The position numbers were made by a program, and so were the translations under genes. DNA of 64,000 nucleotides, taken from assembly GCA_015709715.1 (NCBI GenBank), contig CP054184.1, forward strand, positions 2,341,001 through 2,405,000. Reading direction: 5' to 3'. Source of the stretch: Nitrospira sp. (GTDB lineage: Bacteria > Nitrospirota > Nitrospiria > Nitrospirales > Nitrospiraceae). Under the pieces are notes generated by a model, which was not told the origin of the DNA, searched no databases, and saw only the letters and a list, made by a program, of their open reading frames with translations. Positions 26,184-35,674 of the stretch are shown piece by piece (the first letter of the stretch is position 1; each line of letters opens with the position of its first letter).

Positions 26184-26786
26184 ATGAAGCTACTCGGCGC
26201 CGAGTTTATCAAAAGTTGCGGGGCTCCAGCACAGTTTCCTGCCGAGCGGCTACCCGAGATCGCTTTCGCGGGCAGATCCAACGTCGGCAAGTCCTCACTC
26301 ATCAATTCGCTCTTGCACCGGCGCAAGCTGGCCAAGGTCAGCAAGACTCCCGGCAAAACGCGGGCGGTGAATTTCTTTGCCGTCCGCACCAGCGATCCCG
26401 CCCTCTCGACTCTGACGCTGGTCGATCTTCCCGGTTATGGGTATGCCAAGGTGTCGAAAAGCACACGGGCGCAATGGGGGCCGTTGATCGAACAGTACCT
26501 TGCCGAGCGTCAGACGCTGGGCGCGGTGATTCTGTTGATCGAGTCGCGGGTGTGGACGCCGCAGGACGTCATGACGGTCCGCTGGGTCCAATCCCTGGGA
26601 TGCGGTCTCATCGTCGTGTTGACGAAGGCGGACAAACTGAAGCGAAGCGAACGCGACGCGGCGGTCACGGCCGTGAAGGCCGCTTGTGAGCTGAGTCCGG
26701 ACGTGCCGGTCATACTGTATTCGGCCGAGACGCATGAAGGCCGAGACGCGCTCTGGGGCGAGATTCGCGCGCAGCTCAGAACTTGA
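26184..26786 (+). CDS. engB: ribosome-assembly GTPase EngB/YsxC
   Basis: A 200-residue TRAFAC GTPase. G1 GRSNVGKSS at residues 30-38, G2 region KVSKTPGKTRAVNFF, G3 DLPGYGYAKVSK and G4 TKADKL are all visible. It is needed for large-subunit maturation in bacteria. Divergent from mtgA (93 bp between starts). Its last 11 bp overlap the end of the convergent SurA-like gene. Confidence 0.95.
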   Translation: MKLLGAEFIKSCGAPAQFPAERLPEIAFAGRSNVGKSSLINSLLHRRKLAKVSKTPGKTRAVNFFAVRTSDPALSTLTLVDLPGYGYAKVSKSTRAQWGPLIEQYLAERQTLGAVILLIESRVWTPQDVMTVRWVQSLGCGLIVVLTKADKLKRSERDAAVTAVKAACELSPDVPVILYSAETHEGRDALWGEIRAQLRT

Positions 26787-27771
26787 TCTCGATGTAGGCC
26801 TTGTTCTTCAAATCCGCCATCCAGATCTGATACTGGTCTTCGGTCTTTTGTTGGAAGACCAGGGATTGGATTTCGGTCTTGACCTGCTCGTAAGGGCGGA
26901 ACTGCCGAGGTTTCTTGTCGTCGATGCGGACGATATGCAGCCCTTCCGGCGTTTCGACGATGTCCGTGATGTCTCCGATCTGAAGCGCGGTCAGGGCCTG
27001 TTCCAAAACCGGAATCAGCTCACCTTGCCGGACTAACCCCAAGCGTCCACCACGAGACGCATCGGGCCCGTCGGAAAAGCGCAACGCCAGTTCCTCGAAG
27101 GACTCACCTTGTTTCAGCGTGGCCAGCAAGGCCTCTGCGCGACCTTGGGCAATGGCGCGGTCTTCCTGGCCGCGCGGCTTGATCAGAATTTGGCTCAGCT
27201 GATATTCCTCGGGGTAGGCGAACCGGTCGCGGTGTTCCTGGTAATACCGTTTCATTTCGGAATCCGCCACCATGATCACGCCGCGGACTTCCCGATCGAC
27301 CACCCGCATCAATGTCAACTGTTCGCGCACGCTCCGGGCAGTATTGGGGTCGGTGCTGTCGATCTTCTCGCCTTGCTTTTTCATTTCCTCTACGGCCTGG
27401 ACCACCTCTTGATCGGATACATCCAAGCCCTTTTTCTGGGCGGCTTGGAGCTGGAGCTTTCGCTCGATGAGTTTGGTCACCGCCATGGCTTCGGCGGTCT
27501 TGATGCGTCGCTCCAATTCTTCGCCCTGGTACAGTTTGCGAAGCCGCTCCTGGTCGGGGAATAAGTCCCGCTTCAATTCCGAGAGCATGATCAGGTCGGA
27601 ATTGACGACCGCCACGATGCGATCCTCAAGCTTGGCCGCGCTGACGGGCGAGGCGCAGAGGCACAACAGGCAGAGCCACCAACCGTATCGACCGACCGCT
27701 CGGGCTCGCAGCCGGCCGGGCCGATTCAGGCTGGTGAAGGCAGTGGTCAAGGAAGAGGTCCCCTCGTTCAT
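26776..27771 (-). CDS. SurA-like periplasmic PPIase
   Basis: A 331-residue exported protein with an internal signal peptide (about 33-47, ending SPVSAA). A SurA_N-type helical region starts at KLEDRIVAVVNSDLIMLSELKRDL, followed by a parvulin (PpiC) domain (YQLSQILIKPRGQ, SFEELALRFSDGPDASRGGRLGLV, TPEGLHIVRI). The single parvulin domain makes it shorter than E. coli SurA. It probably folds outer-membrane proteins. Start 27771 (ATG) chosen over 27792. Confidence 0.85.
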   Translation of the reverse strand: MNEGTSSLTTAFTSLNRPGRLRARAVGRYGWWLCLLCLCASPVSAAKLEDRIVAVVNSDLIMLSELKRDLFPDQERLRKLYQGEELERRIKTAEAMAVTKLIERKLQLQAAQKKGLDVSDQEVVQAVEEMKKQGEKIDSTDPNTARSVREQLTLMRVVDREVRGVIMVADSEMKRYYQEHRDRFAYPEEYQLSQILIKPRGQEDRAIAQGRAEALLATLKQGESFEELALRFSDGPDASRGGRLGLVRQGELIPVLEQALTALQIGDITDIVETPEGLHIVRIDDKKPRQFRPYEQVKTEIQSLVFQQKTEDQYQIWMADLKNKAYIEIKF

Positions 27772-27875
27772 AGAAATTTGGATTGTACACAATCGACGGG
27801 TCGGAAAGGGAGCATGCCGGTGGTGAAAAAGAGGCAGGCTGCGATGTGCAGTCGAGGGGGAGCCGGGAGAACGCC

Positions 27876-28790
27876 TTACGGGTGGCCTGCGCCGTCGGTC
27901 ACATACCGGGCGGCGTCGGCGAGGCGGATCGTGGCCCCGGAGCGGAGCTCCGCGAAGATATCATCCAACCGCTTCCGGCGTTTCTCGGCGAGCAGTTCTT
28001 GTCGAAGCCGTTCTCGGGTGGCCTGGTCGGCTTGGAGTATCTCGGGCTCCAACGGGCTCACCTTCATGAGGTAGTAGCCCTTCTCCGTCTTGATGGGATC
28101 GCTGATGGCGCCTGGATGGAGGGTCGGAACGAGCGCGTCCAACTCAGGTTCGAGCAATCCTCTGCGATAGGGGCCCAGCTCTCCGCCTTTGCCGCGGCTG
28201 CGTTCATCGATCGAATACCGCTGCGCGAAGCGCGAGAAGTTGCCACCGCCCTCCACCTGCCGTTTCAAATCCTTGGCAGCATAAATGTTCGGGAGCAGCA
28301 TGACCGAGACCTGCACTTTGGGATTGGCCAGCAGCTGGTTGGCATGTTTTTCCAGGTACTGGTCCAATTCGTCTTTGGTGACCTCGACCTTGGTCTTGAT
28401 GCGGTCTTTGAGCAACTCGTCTAGGATCAGCTGTTCCCGATACCGCAACGTCTTTTCACGGATGTCGTCCGACTGATCCAAACCTTGTTTTCGGGCCTCT
28501 TGCATCAGCAGTTCGCGCATGATCAGCTCGTCCAGGAATCGCCTCTTTCCGCCTTCCTTGTCGTACCGAGCCCGGGTGGCTTGCGAGAGTTCGCCCCACC
28601 GCATGTCGAACTCGGACTGCGTGATGGCACGGCCGTTGATCATCGCCACGACGGGTTCTTCCTGGGGCGGTTCCGCGCAACCGGTCAACCAGGCGCATGC
28701 GCAGAGGCCGAAAGCGGCGATGCTGAGGCGGACGGTCTGGCCTGCGGTCTGTCGAGCGGGCGATGGCGTCATGCGGGTGGAGTGGAGCAT
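27876..28790 (-). CDS. PpiC-type peptidyl-prolyl isomerase lipoprotein
   Basis: A 304-residue protein with lipobox LTGC (Cys38). After an N-terminal helical chaperone-like segment (MINGRAITQSEFDMRWGEL), a parvulin domain is recognised by VSVMLLPNIY, FSRFAQRYSIDERSRGKGGELGPY and KTEKGYYLMKV. Membrane-tethered foldase, similar to PrsA. It lies between mfd (12 bp) and the SurA-like gene (104 bp) on the same strand; the two PPIases may share clients. Confidence 0.85.
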   Translation of the reverse strand: MLHSTRMTPSPARQTAGQTVRLSIAAFGLCACAWLTGCAEPPQEEPVVAMINGRAITQSEFDMRWGELSQATRARYDKEGGKRRFLDELIMRELLMQEARKQGLDQSDDIREKTLRYREQLILDELLKDRIKTKVEVTKDELDQYLEKHANQLLANPKVQVSVMLLPNIYAAKDLKRQVEGGGNFSRFAQRYSIDERSRGKGGELGPYRRGLLEPELDALVPTLHPGAISDPIKTEKGYYLMKVSPLEPEILQADQATRERLRQELLAEKRRKRLDDIFAELRSGATIRLADAARYVTDGAGHP

Positions 28791-28802
28791 CCTCTGCGAA
28801 GG

Positions 28803-31800
28803 TCAGGGTAAGCCGGACTCGCGGCTCTGTTTGTTGGTATCACAGACGTTGAGGGTTTGCAAGATTGCGTTCAATTCAGGAAACACCAAACTCCAGTCTT
28901 CATGCGGCATCTGGAGATCGAAAGACACGGGCGAGAGAAAGCGAAGCCGTTTCTTGTAGCGGTCCATCAACGTCTGCACCGCCGATTCGGGGACCCGAGC
29001 CTTCACATCGAACGTGATCACCACGGCGTGGGTCTGCTCGACGACCGAACTCAGTCGCAGCTTCTTGGCCAGCAGCCGGATCTGCATCAGTTCGAAAAGG
29101 CGTTCCACCGGATCGGGCGGATGGCCGTACCGGTCTTCGATTTCGCCGTGCATCAACGCCAAGTCTCCGAGCTGATTGCACGACGAGAGCCGCTTGTAGA
29201 GCGACAAGCGATGATGAGTGTCCGCTACATAGTCTTCGGGGATGAAGGCGGACACGTTGAGCCGTAGCGTCGGATCCGGTTCTTCCTCCACCACCTGGCC
29301 GCGCAACCGTTGGACGGCCTGTTCGACCATCTGGAGATAGAGGTCCAATCCCACCGCGGCGATGTGTCCCGACTGCTGTTTTCCGAGCAGGTTCCCTGCA
29401 CCCCGAATTTCCAGGTCGGCGGCCGCGATGCGGAAGCCGGAGCCCAGCTCGGTAAATTGCTGGATAGCCGTCAGGCGCTTCTGGGCATCTTCGGAAAGGG
29501 TCCCTTCGTCCGGCACGAGGAAATACGCATAGGCCTGCTCGCCGCTGCGTCCCACCCGTCCTCGGAGCTGGTACAGCTGAGCCAGTCCGAAGGCATCGGC
29601 GCGGTTGACGATGATCGTGTTGGCGTTCGGTACGTCGAGGCCCGATTGTATGATGGCCGAGGCCAGCAGAATGTCAGCTTCCTTGTGAAAAAATTTCAAC
29701 ATGACCGCTTCGAGCGGCTTGGAGTCCATTTGGCCGTGAGCCATCACAATGCGGGCCTCAGGGACCAGCTCTTGAAGCCAGGCCCCCATGCGCTCCATGG
29801 TCTCCACGCGGTTATGGACGAAGTACGTCTGGCCGCCTCGTCCCAATTCGCGGAGGATCGCTTCGCGGATGGCCTTATCGTTGAAGCGGAGCACCTGCGT
29901 GCGGATCGCCAATCGCCCCGACGGAGGCGTCTCCATCACCGATAGGTCCCGCACACTTGCCATCGTCATCTGCAGGGTCCGCGGGATCGGTGTCGCCGTC
30001 AGGGTCAAGACGTCGACCTGGGTGCGCAGCTGCTTCAACCGCTCCTTGTGCTTCACGCCGAACCATTGTTCCTCGTCGATGATCACGAGGCCCAGGTTGC
30101 GGAATTGGACGTCCTTCTGCAGCAGCCGATGGGTGCCGATCACGATGTCGATGACGCCCGCCGCCACATCCTTGAGAGCGGCCTTGGTGTCCTTGGGGGA
30201 TCGAAACCGCGACAGGAGCGCGATCCGGGTCGGAAAGGGCGCGAACCGTTCGGTGAAGTTTTCATAATGCTGATGCGCCAGCAGGGTGGTCGGAACCAAG
30301 ACCGCGACCTGCCGGTTTTCCTCGATGGCCTTGAAGGCGGCGCGCATGGCGACCTCGGTTTTCCCGTAGCCCACATCGCCGCAGACGAGCCGATCCATCG
30401 GTTTCGTAGAGGCCATATCGTTGATGATGTCTTGGATCGCACGGCGCTGGTCCGGGGTTTCCTCATACTCGAACGCGGCTTCGAATTCGTGGTAGAGCAG
30501 GCTATCCTGGGCGTATGACGTGCGCTGGACCAGTTCTCGGTTCGCATACAGTTCGACGAGCTCATGCGCCATTTCCTCGATGTCTTTCTTGACCCGCGCC
30601 GTCGTTTTGGCCCAACTCGTGCCGCCCAGGCGATCCAACCGCGGCACGTGCGACTCTGCCCCCGCATACCGTTGCACCTGATGGAGGCGATCCAACGGGA
30701 CGTACAGTTTGTCCGTTCCGGCGAATTCCAGGACCAGGTAGTCGCTGTCGAACTCCTGGACCGACAAGCGCCGCAACCCCTGGTACCGGGCGATGCCGTA
30801 TTGCACATGGACGACGAAGTCGCCCACGTTCAGGTCCTCCAGCGACGACAGGAACGTCGCGGCCTTGCTCTTCGGCGGGGGCTTGTGTCGCGCGCCCTTG
30901 GCGAAGAGTTCCTCCTCGGTGAGGACGACGAGGCAGAGGTCGGCGGAGAGAAAGCCGGCCGAGACATCGCCGTTCAGTACGGCAAAGGGTGCCTTTTGGG
31001 CGCCGCCCGCGGAGAGGGCCGAGGGGGTCCATTCCACGGCTGGTCGGTCGTGTTCGCGGAACAGGGCCAACAAGCGGCCGACCTGTCCCTGGCTGCGCGC
31101 GACCAGCGCCACCGGCCCGTTCTCGCGCAATCGATCGAGCACGTCGAGCGTCTGGCTGAAGGCGGTCCCTCGCAGTCCGAGCCCGACGCTGGCCGGGGTT
31201 TGCGCAGGGCAGGACAACACGGGCGCCCAACTCGCATCGGGCGGCGTTACCGGTTCAAGGGCTAGGCAGGCACAGCGTTGCGTGTCCGCGAGGATCTGAT
31301 CCCACGTGAGATAGAGCCGGTCGGGAGTGGGGTAGGGATTCGGATCGGACCGGTCTTCATGACGGAGATAGCCCTCCTCGGCGGCCTTCCAACAGGTCTC
31401 GCTTTGGGCCTTGAGCGTGGCTGGTTGATCCAGCACGAGCAGGGGCGGCTGGGGAAAATAATCGAGCACGCTATCCATGGCTCCGTAGACGGCCGGGGCA
31501 TGCCATTCGGCGTCGGCGGTCAGGGGGGCGAGTGCGTCGGGCGCATCCTCGGGGCGAATCAATTCGCGCGCCGGCAGGACCAGCGCCTGTTTGATTTTGT
31601 CGGTCGACTGTTGCGTCGAAGGGTCGAACAGGCGCAGCGATTCGATCGTGTCACCGAGAAATTCGACTCGCAGCGGGTCGGGATAGGCCGTGGAATAGAT
31701 GTCGACGATGCCTCCGCGGATGCTGAACTCGCCGGGGATTTCCACCACCGAACTCTTCTGGTACCCCAATCGCAAGAGGCTGGAGACGAGCGTCTCGCGC

Positions 31801-32276
31801 TCGATGGTCCCGTTCGGTTGGAATTGGAGGATTGCGTCGTGCAGGACCAGGGCGGGAAGCACCCGTTGCGTCAGGGCGGGAACCGACGTGAACAGCACGG
31901 TGCGCGGCGTCGTGCTGAGGCGATGGAGCGTGCGCATGCGCCGAGCCACCAGGTCGATGTGCGGCGCCGTCGACTCATAGGGCAGGGTCTCCCATTTGGG
32001 GAAACAGGCCAAGTCGTCGCCGGACTGACCGAGGAGCGTGCGGAAGAACAGGGTGTCGGCATGCAACCGTTCCGCCTCCTCATCGCTTTTGGCTACGATC
32101 AACCAGCTGCGATCGGGGAACGGATGCGCGGGCAGCCGATGGGTCAGGAGGGCCAGGCTGAACCCGGCCGTCGAGCCATGCAGTCCGGTGAGACAGGGTT
32201 TACCCTCTCCTGCGCGGAGGGCTTCGAGCGCAGGCATGAGCCACTGACTGAGATGGGCGGGAATGGGAGGGGGCAC
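28803..32276 (-). CDS. mfd: transcription-repair coupling factor Mfd
   Basis: A 1157-residue protein of full family length. UvrB-homology region at the N-terminus, RNA polymerase interaction domain (DLNVGDFVVHVQYGIARYQGL), then the RecG-like translocase with GDVGYGKTEVAMRAAF (Walker A), IIDEEQWFGVKHKERL (Walker B DEEQ) and GRVGRSGEQAYAYFLV (motif VI), and a C-terminal autoinhibitory domain. It releases stalled RNA polymerase and recruits UvrA. rfaE2 ends 7 bp upstream. Confidence 0.97.
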   Translation of the reverse strand: MPPPIPAHLSQWLMPALEALRAGEGKPCLTGLHGSTAGFSLALLTHRLPAHPFPDRSWLIVAKSDEEAERLHADTLFFRTLLGQSGDDLACFPKWETLPYESTAPHIDLVARRMRTLHRLSTTPRTVLFTSVPALTQRVLPALVLHDAILQFQPNGTIERETLVSSLLRLGYQKSSVVEIPGEFSIRGGIVDIYSTAYPDPLRVEFLGDTIESLRLFDPSTQQSTDKIKQALVLPARELIRPEDAPDALAPLTADAEWHAPAVYGAMDSVLDYFPQPPLLVLDQPATLKAQSETCWKAAEEGYLRHEDRSDPNPYPTPDRLYLTWDQILADTQRCACLALEPVTPPDASWAPVLSCPAQTPASVGLGLRGTAFSQTLDVLDRLRENGPVALVARSQGQVGRLLALFREHDRPAVEWTPSALSAGGAQKAPFAVLNGDVSAGFLSADLCLVVLTEEELFAKGARHKPPPKSKAATFLSSLEDLNVGDFVVHVQYGIARYQGLRRLSVQEFDSDYLVLEFAGTDKLYVPLDRLHQVQRYAGAESHVPRLDRLGGTSWAKTTARVKKDIEEMAHELVELYANRELVQRTSYAQDSLLYHEFEAAFEYEETPDQRRAIQDIINDMASTKPMDRLVCGDVGYGKTEVAMRAAFKAIEENRQVAVLVPTTLLAHQHYENFTERFAPFPTRIALLSRFRSPKDTKAALKDVAAGVIDIVIGTHRLLQKDVQFRNLGLVIIDEEQWFGVKHKERLKQLRTQVDVLTLTATPIPRTLQMTMASVRDLSVMETPPSGRLAIRTQVLRFNDKAIREAILRELGRGGQTYFVHNRVETMERMGAWLQELVPEARIVMAHGQMDSKPLEAVMLKFFHKEADILLASAIIQSGLDVPNANTIIVNRADAFGLAQLYQLRGRVGRSGEQAYAYFLVPDEGTLSEDAQKRLTAIQQFTELGSGFRIAAADLEIRGAGNLLGKQQSGHIAAVGLDLYLQMVEQAVQRLRGQVVEEEPDPTLRLNVSAFIPEDYVADTHHRLSLYKRLSSCNQLGDLALMHGEIEDRYGHPPDPVERLFELMQIRLLAKKLRLSSVVEQTHAVVITFDVKARVPESAVQTLMDRYKKRLRFLSPVSFDLQMPHEDWSLVFPELNAILQTLNVCDTNKQSRESGLP

Positions 32277-32283
32277 GGGTTCC

Positions 32284-32766
32284 TTAGGCTGTGGTGGCGC
32301 GAATCCGTTGCACTAACATGGTCGTCGATACGCCGGGCACGAGGGGGATGGTCTGGACGCGTCCGCCGCGGGCCTCGACGATCTCCCGTCCTACGATGCG
32401 ATCGAGCGGCCAGTCTCCGCCTTTCACCAGCACATCCGGTTGAATGGCCGCGATCAACGCCCCCGGGTCTGGTTCAGAAAAAATCACCACAGAGTCCACG
32501 CAGGCCAGGGCCGCCAGGACTTCTGCCCGTTGGGCCTCCGGGACGATCGGGCGGTTCTGGCCCTTGTTCAGGCTGCGGACCGACTCGTCTGAATTCACAC
32601 CGACTACCAGCAGGTCTCCCAGGTTGCGGGCGGCTTGCAGGTAGCGGACATGGCCGATGTGCATTAGGTCGAAGCAGCCATTCGTGAAGACGACGCGGTG
32701 ACCCTGACGGTGACGATCTGCCACAAGGGCGGTGAGTTGATCGCGAGAAGTAATCTTCGTTTGCAT
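32284..32766 (-). CDS. rfaE2: D-glycero-beta-D-manno-heptose 1-phosphate adenylyltransferase
   Basis: A 160-residue single-domain protein equal to the C-terminal half of HldE. VFTNGCFDLMHIGHVRYLQ contains the HxGH nucleotidyltransferase motif, and ISDR-equivalent STTMLVQRI closes the domain. It makes ADP-heptose for the lipopolysaccharide core. The kinase half (HldE-N/RfaE1) is not in this window, but gmhA is in the same gene run. Confidence 0.92.
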   Translation of the reverse strand: MQTKITSRDQLTALVADRHRQGHRVVFTNGCFDLMHIGHVRYLQAARNLGDLLVVGVNSDESVRSLNKGQNRPIVPEAQRAEVLAALACVDSVVIFSEPDPGALIAAIQPDVLVKGGDWPLDRIVGREIVEARGGRVQTIPLVPGVSTTMLVQRIRATTA

Positions 32767-32787
32767 GCTCGTGTCGATTGAAAGGCC

Positions 32788-34032
32788 TCATCTTAGGGGG
32801 AGGTCGTCGTGCGAATCAATGCCTCGCCCTCTCCCTGGTCTTCGTGTTACGCCACCCCGTCGCGTGGGCGCGCCCTCCTTACCCTGAGGAAGGCCTCCGA
32901 GCCGGACCACGTGGCTGCCATGCCGCTCGATCAGTTGATCGAGCGCGGCCACCGCATCACGTTGTCGTCGGTCGAAGAGCGGTTCAGGGGCCGGCACCAG
33001 ATCGGAAAGACCCAGCCCGACCAGCCGGTACCGCATCCGCGGCTGCATCAATCCGTTCAACGCCCGGCGAATGTCGGGCCACATGGCTGGGTCGTAGTTC
33101 AGCGCGGTGGGGAACCGACGTTGGCGCGTCGTGATATGGAAGTGGGCGTCCTTCAGTTTGACCGTGAAGGAGCCGGCGGCCAGCCCTTCAAGCCGCAGGT
33201 CGTGCGCCAACTGCTCGAGAAAGCCATGGACGACGGGCTCCAACAGGGCGGGGTCATCGGTGTCTTCCTCGAAGGTCGTTTCGTAGCTGACGCTCTTGCT
33301 CTCGCGACCCGCCACGACCGGTTCGGTATCCTGTCCGCCGGCCAACGCTCGGAGCGGTGCCAGGCGCGTACCGAGCAGATGGGTGAGCAGCGGCGCAAAC
33401 CGGGGTTCCAGCAGATCGGCGATGATCCGTAGGCCGAGACGCTCGACCGATTCTGCCGATTTGGGCCCGATCCCCGGCAGGGATCGAAGGGGAAGCGGCC
33501 CGAGAAAGGCGGCTTCAGAGCCGGGCGTGATCACCGCGAGCCCGTCCGGCTTGTGCGCGTCGGCGGCGATCTTCGCGACCGTCTTGCCGGTGGCCAGGGC
33601 GATTGTGCAGGTCAGTCCGGTCGCTTCACGAATGGCGGCCTTGAGCGCGACTCCCAACGCCGTGGGATCGGGATGGCGCGTCTGCAAAGTGGTGGTCTCG
33701 GCGTAAAACTCGTCGATGCTGGTCCATTCGGTGGCAGGAAAAAACCGATCGGTCACCTCCTGAAGGCGACGGTGAAGGCGACGGTACAGGGGGCGGTCCG
33801 GCGGCACCAGGATGAGGTGGGGACAGAGGCGCAAGGCTTGAATGGTCGGCATGGCTGACCGAACGCCGAAGCGCCGGAGTGCATAGCTGGCTGCGGCAAT
33901 GATGCCGCGCGGCGGCGGGCCACCAACCGCGACCGGTTTTCCAGCCAATGAGGGATCGGCCAGCACGGCGGCGGAGGCAAACATGGCGTCGATATCGCCG
34001 AACAGAATCTGACGAGGCCATCGGTCGGTCAT
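32788..34032 (-). CDS. dinB: Y-family DNA polymerase (DinB/Pol IV type)
   Basis: A 414-residue polymerase. The catalytic acids lie in GDIDAMFAS (first Asp, steric-gate Phe conserved) and TSIDEFY (Asp-Glu). The palm/finger block YALRRFGVRSAMP and helix-hairpin LPGIGPKSAESVERLG are typical. SIDEFY replaces the commoner SIDEAY, and the first motif has Met for the usual first Phe, so this is a divergent DinB branch. Translesion synthesis. No beta-clamp motif is clear at the C-terminus. Confidence 0.88.
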   Translation of the reverse strand: MTDRWPRQILFGDIDAMFASAAVLADPSLAGKPVAVGGPPPRGIIAAASYALRRFGVRSAMPTIQALRLCPHLILVPPDRPLYRRLHRRLQEVTDRFFPATEWTSIDEFYAETTTLQTRHPDPTALGVALKAAIREATGLTCTIALATGKTVAKIAADAHKPDGLAVITPGSEAAFLGPLPLRSLPGIGPKSAESVERLGLRIIADLLEPRFAPLLTHLLGTRLAPLRALAGGQDTEPVVAGRESKSVSYETTFEEDTDDPALLEPVVHGFLEQLAHDLRLEGLAAGSFTVKLKDAHFHITTRQRRFPTALNYDPAMWPDIRRALNGLMQPRMRYRLVGLGLSDLVPAPEPLFDRRQRDAVAALDQLIERHGSHVVRLGGLPQGKEGAPTRRGGVTRRPGRGRGIDSHDDLPLR

Positions 34033-34039
34033 GAGGCTT

Positions 34040-34624
34040 CTAGCGTGCGTGAAACGGTAAGGCCAGCTGCAAGCTCTCCGTCTGGTCTTCTTGTACGGGT
34101 GAGACTTCGCGCAAGGGGCCGCGACAGGCTCCGCAGCGGTGCCGACGCGGATGGATGCTGCGACGTTGCCGCCGGTAAAGGTCGCCGCAGGTCTGGCAAC
34201 GCCAGGCGTATTTCGCCAAAGCGGCCACCTCGCGTCCCAAGGAGTGATAGACCGTGATTCCCAAGCCTTCTTGATTCATCCGTGCCATCATCCGGCGAAA
34301 GTCTAGGCCGTGGTTGGGGCGTCGTTTGAGAATATCGTACTGCCACTGGTGGATCATTTCGTGCGCGAGCGTGGAGCGGGTCTCTTGCTCCCACTCCGAC
34401 TCGTCGCGGCGGAGGAGGACCGACGAGAGTCGGATCCGGCGGCGGCTGCAGTCGTCCCGTTCGGGCCTGGGTGGTTGACGAGGGCCGACCCGGCAGACGA
34501 ACAGGCCGGCGGAAGCAGTGAGCCGGCTACTCCATTCGATGCGAATCGGCGGCAGGCAGCTGCGGAAAAAGCGGAGATTCAGTTCTTGCCAGAGGCTCTG
34601 CAAGGATGGTTCGGAAGACGACAT
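34040..34624 (-). CDS. SprT-like zinc metalloprotease-domain protein
   Basis: A 194-residue protein. The HExxH site is AHEMIHQW (His88, Glu89, His92), and His105 in NHGLDF is the third ligand expected in SprT/Spartan domains. A C-terminal zinc ribbon carries CQTC and CGAC pairs. SprT-like proteases act on DNA-protein crosslinks; this gene lies 7 bp upstream of dinB, which fits a damage-tolerance role. Length is within the family. Confidence 0.85.
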   Translation of the reverse strand: MSSSEPSLQSLWQELNLRFFRSCLPPIRIEWSSRLTASAGLFVCRVGPRQPPRPERDDCSRRRIRLSSVLLRRDESEWEQETRSTLAHEMIHQWQYDILKRRPNHGLDFRRMMARMNQEGLGITVYHSLGREVAALAKYAWRCQTCGDLYRRQRRSIHPRRHRCGACRGPLREVSPVQEDQTESLQLALPFHAR

Positions 34625-34675
34625 GCGATCTCTTCCCGACGTCGTAGGATGGGCCGGCCAGCCGGGTGCGTTCGA

Positions 34676-35674
34676 TCAGCGGCCTGAGAGTTCCTCGATG
34701 ACGGCGGCGGCCAACAGCGGCACCATGATTTCGTGGTGCCCCGTCAAGGCATACCCCTTGCCGCCTTTCTGGGTGGGGCGGCGGACGACGTTGGTCATGG
34801 GGCGATAGTGCGTGAGGAAGTCCATGTTCACCGTCGTGATGTCGGTCAGGGAATGGCCGAGATTCCGTCCGAGCGAGACGGCCTTGAGGAACACTTCCGG
34901 CAAAATGACGGCCGACCCAAGATTCAGGTAGACGCCACCCTCCATCTCCGCGACGACCGCGGCCAAGCGCCGAAAATCCAATAACGAGCCCGCGCCGATC
35001 GCCGCGCCGTCGGCTGACGGATGCATGTGGATGATGTCGGTGCCGACCGCCACATGCACGGTCACCGGAACCCCCAGCCGGATGCCCGTGGCCAGCAGGC
35101 TGGTGGCGCGGTTAGGGAACTGCTGCTTGTGCCGTTGAATGTAGCGCCCGAGCGACTCGCCCAGGCCCCACCCTTCCTTCATGCCCAGGGTGATGGCTTC
35201 GTTGAGCAGGCGGCCGGTTTCCTCCGCCATTCCGAACCGGCCGGAGTCGATTTCGGCGTCCACCTCCTCGGAGGTGTGGCCCATGAAGGCTAGCTCGAAG
35301 TCATGGATGATCACGGCGCCGTTCATGGCAAGGGCGGTGACGATCCCGCGTTTCATCAGGTCGACGAGCAGCGGGCCCAATCCCACCTTCACCACGTGCG
35401 CGCCCATCCCGACGATGACCGGGCGGCCTCCGCGATGGGCCTTGGCGATGGCTCGGGCCACTTCGCGCAGGGTCTTGACCGCGAGGATATCCGGAAGCGA
35501 GTCGAGAAACCGCGAGAAGGAGCCGCCGCGCTTCCAGACCTTGGCGAAGTTCGACACTTGGACCTTGCTGTGACGGCGTTGAAGCGGATAGGTCTTCAGG
35601 CGCGAGGCATCGATCGGCGGGATCAGCGCAGGCGGCTCGGCGGATCGGCTGGTGCGTTTACGGGTGATCGGCAA
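34676..35674 (-). CDS. conserved protein of unknown function in the heptose gene run
   Basis: A 332-residue protein starting at TTG 35674, 17 bp inside the end of gmhA, with GAGG 12 bp upstream; the longer frame antisense to gmhA is not real. The core has a Rossmann-like look: GGRPVIVGMGAHVVKVGLGP, MNGAVIIHDFELAFMGHTSE, RFGMAEETGRLLNEAI. Conserved His/Glu/Asp (IHDFE, GHTSEEVDAEI, DIIHMHPSADG) could be a metal or substrate site. Possibly distantly deoxyhypusine-synthase-like; I cannot assign a reaction. Confidence 0.7.
   Translation of the reverse strand: MPITRKRTSRSAEPPALIPPIDASRLKTYPLQRRHSKVQVSNFAKVWKRGGSFSRFLDSLPDILAVKTLREVARAIAKAHRGGRPVIVGMGAHVVKVGLGPLLVDLMKRGIVTALAMNGAVIIHDFELAFMGHTSEEVDAEIDSGRFGMAEETGRLLNEAITLGMKEGWGLGESLGRYIQRHKQQFPNRATSLLATGIRLGVPVTVHVAVGTDIIHMHPSADGAAIGAGSLLDFRRLAAVVAEMEGGVYLNLGSAVILPEVFLKAVSLGRNLGHSLTDITTVNMDFLTHYRPMTNVVRRPTQKGGKGYALTGHHEIMVPLLAAAVIEELSGR

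Noticed and set aside
31278-32687. 469-codon plus-strand frame opposite mfd and rfaE2
   Set aside because: It spans two real minus-strand genes with clear motifs; its own product has no coherent domain.
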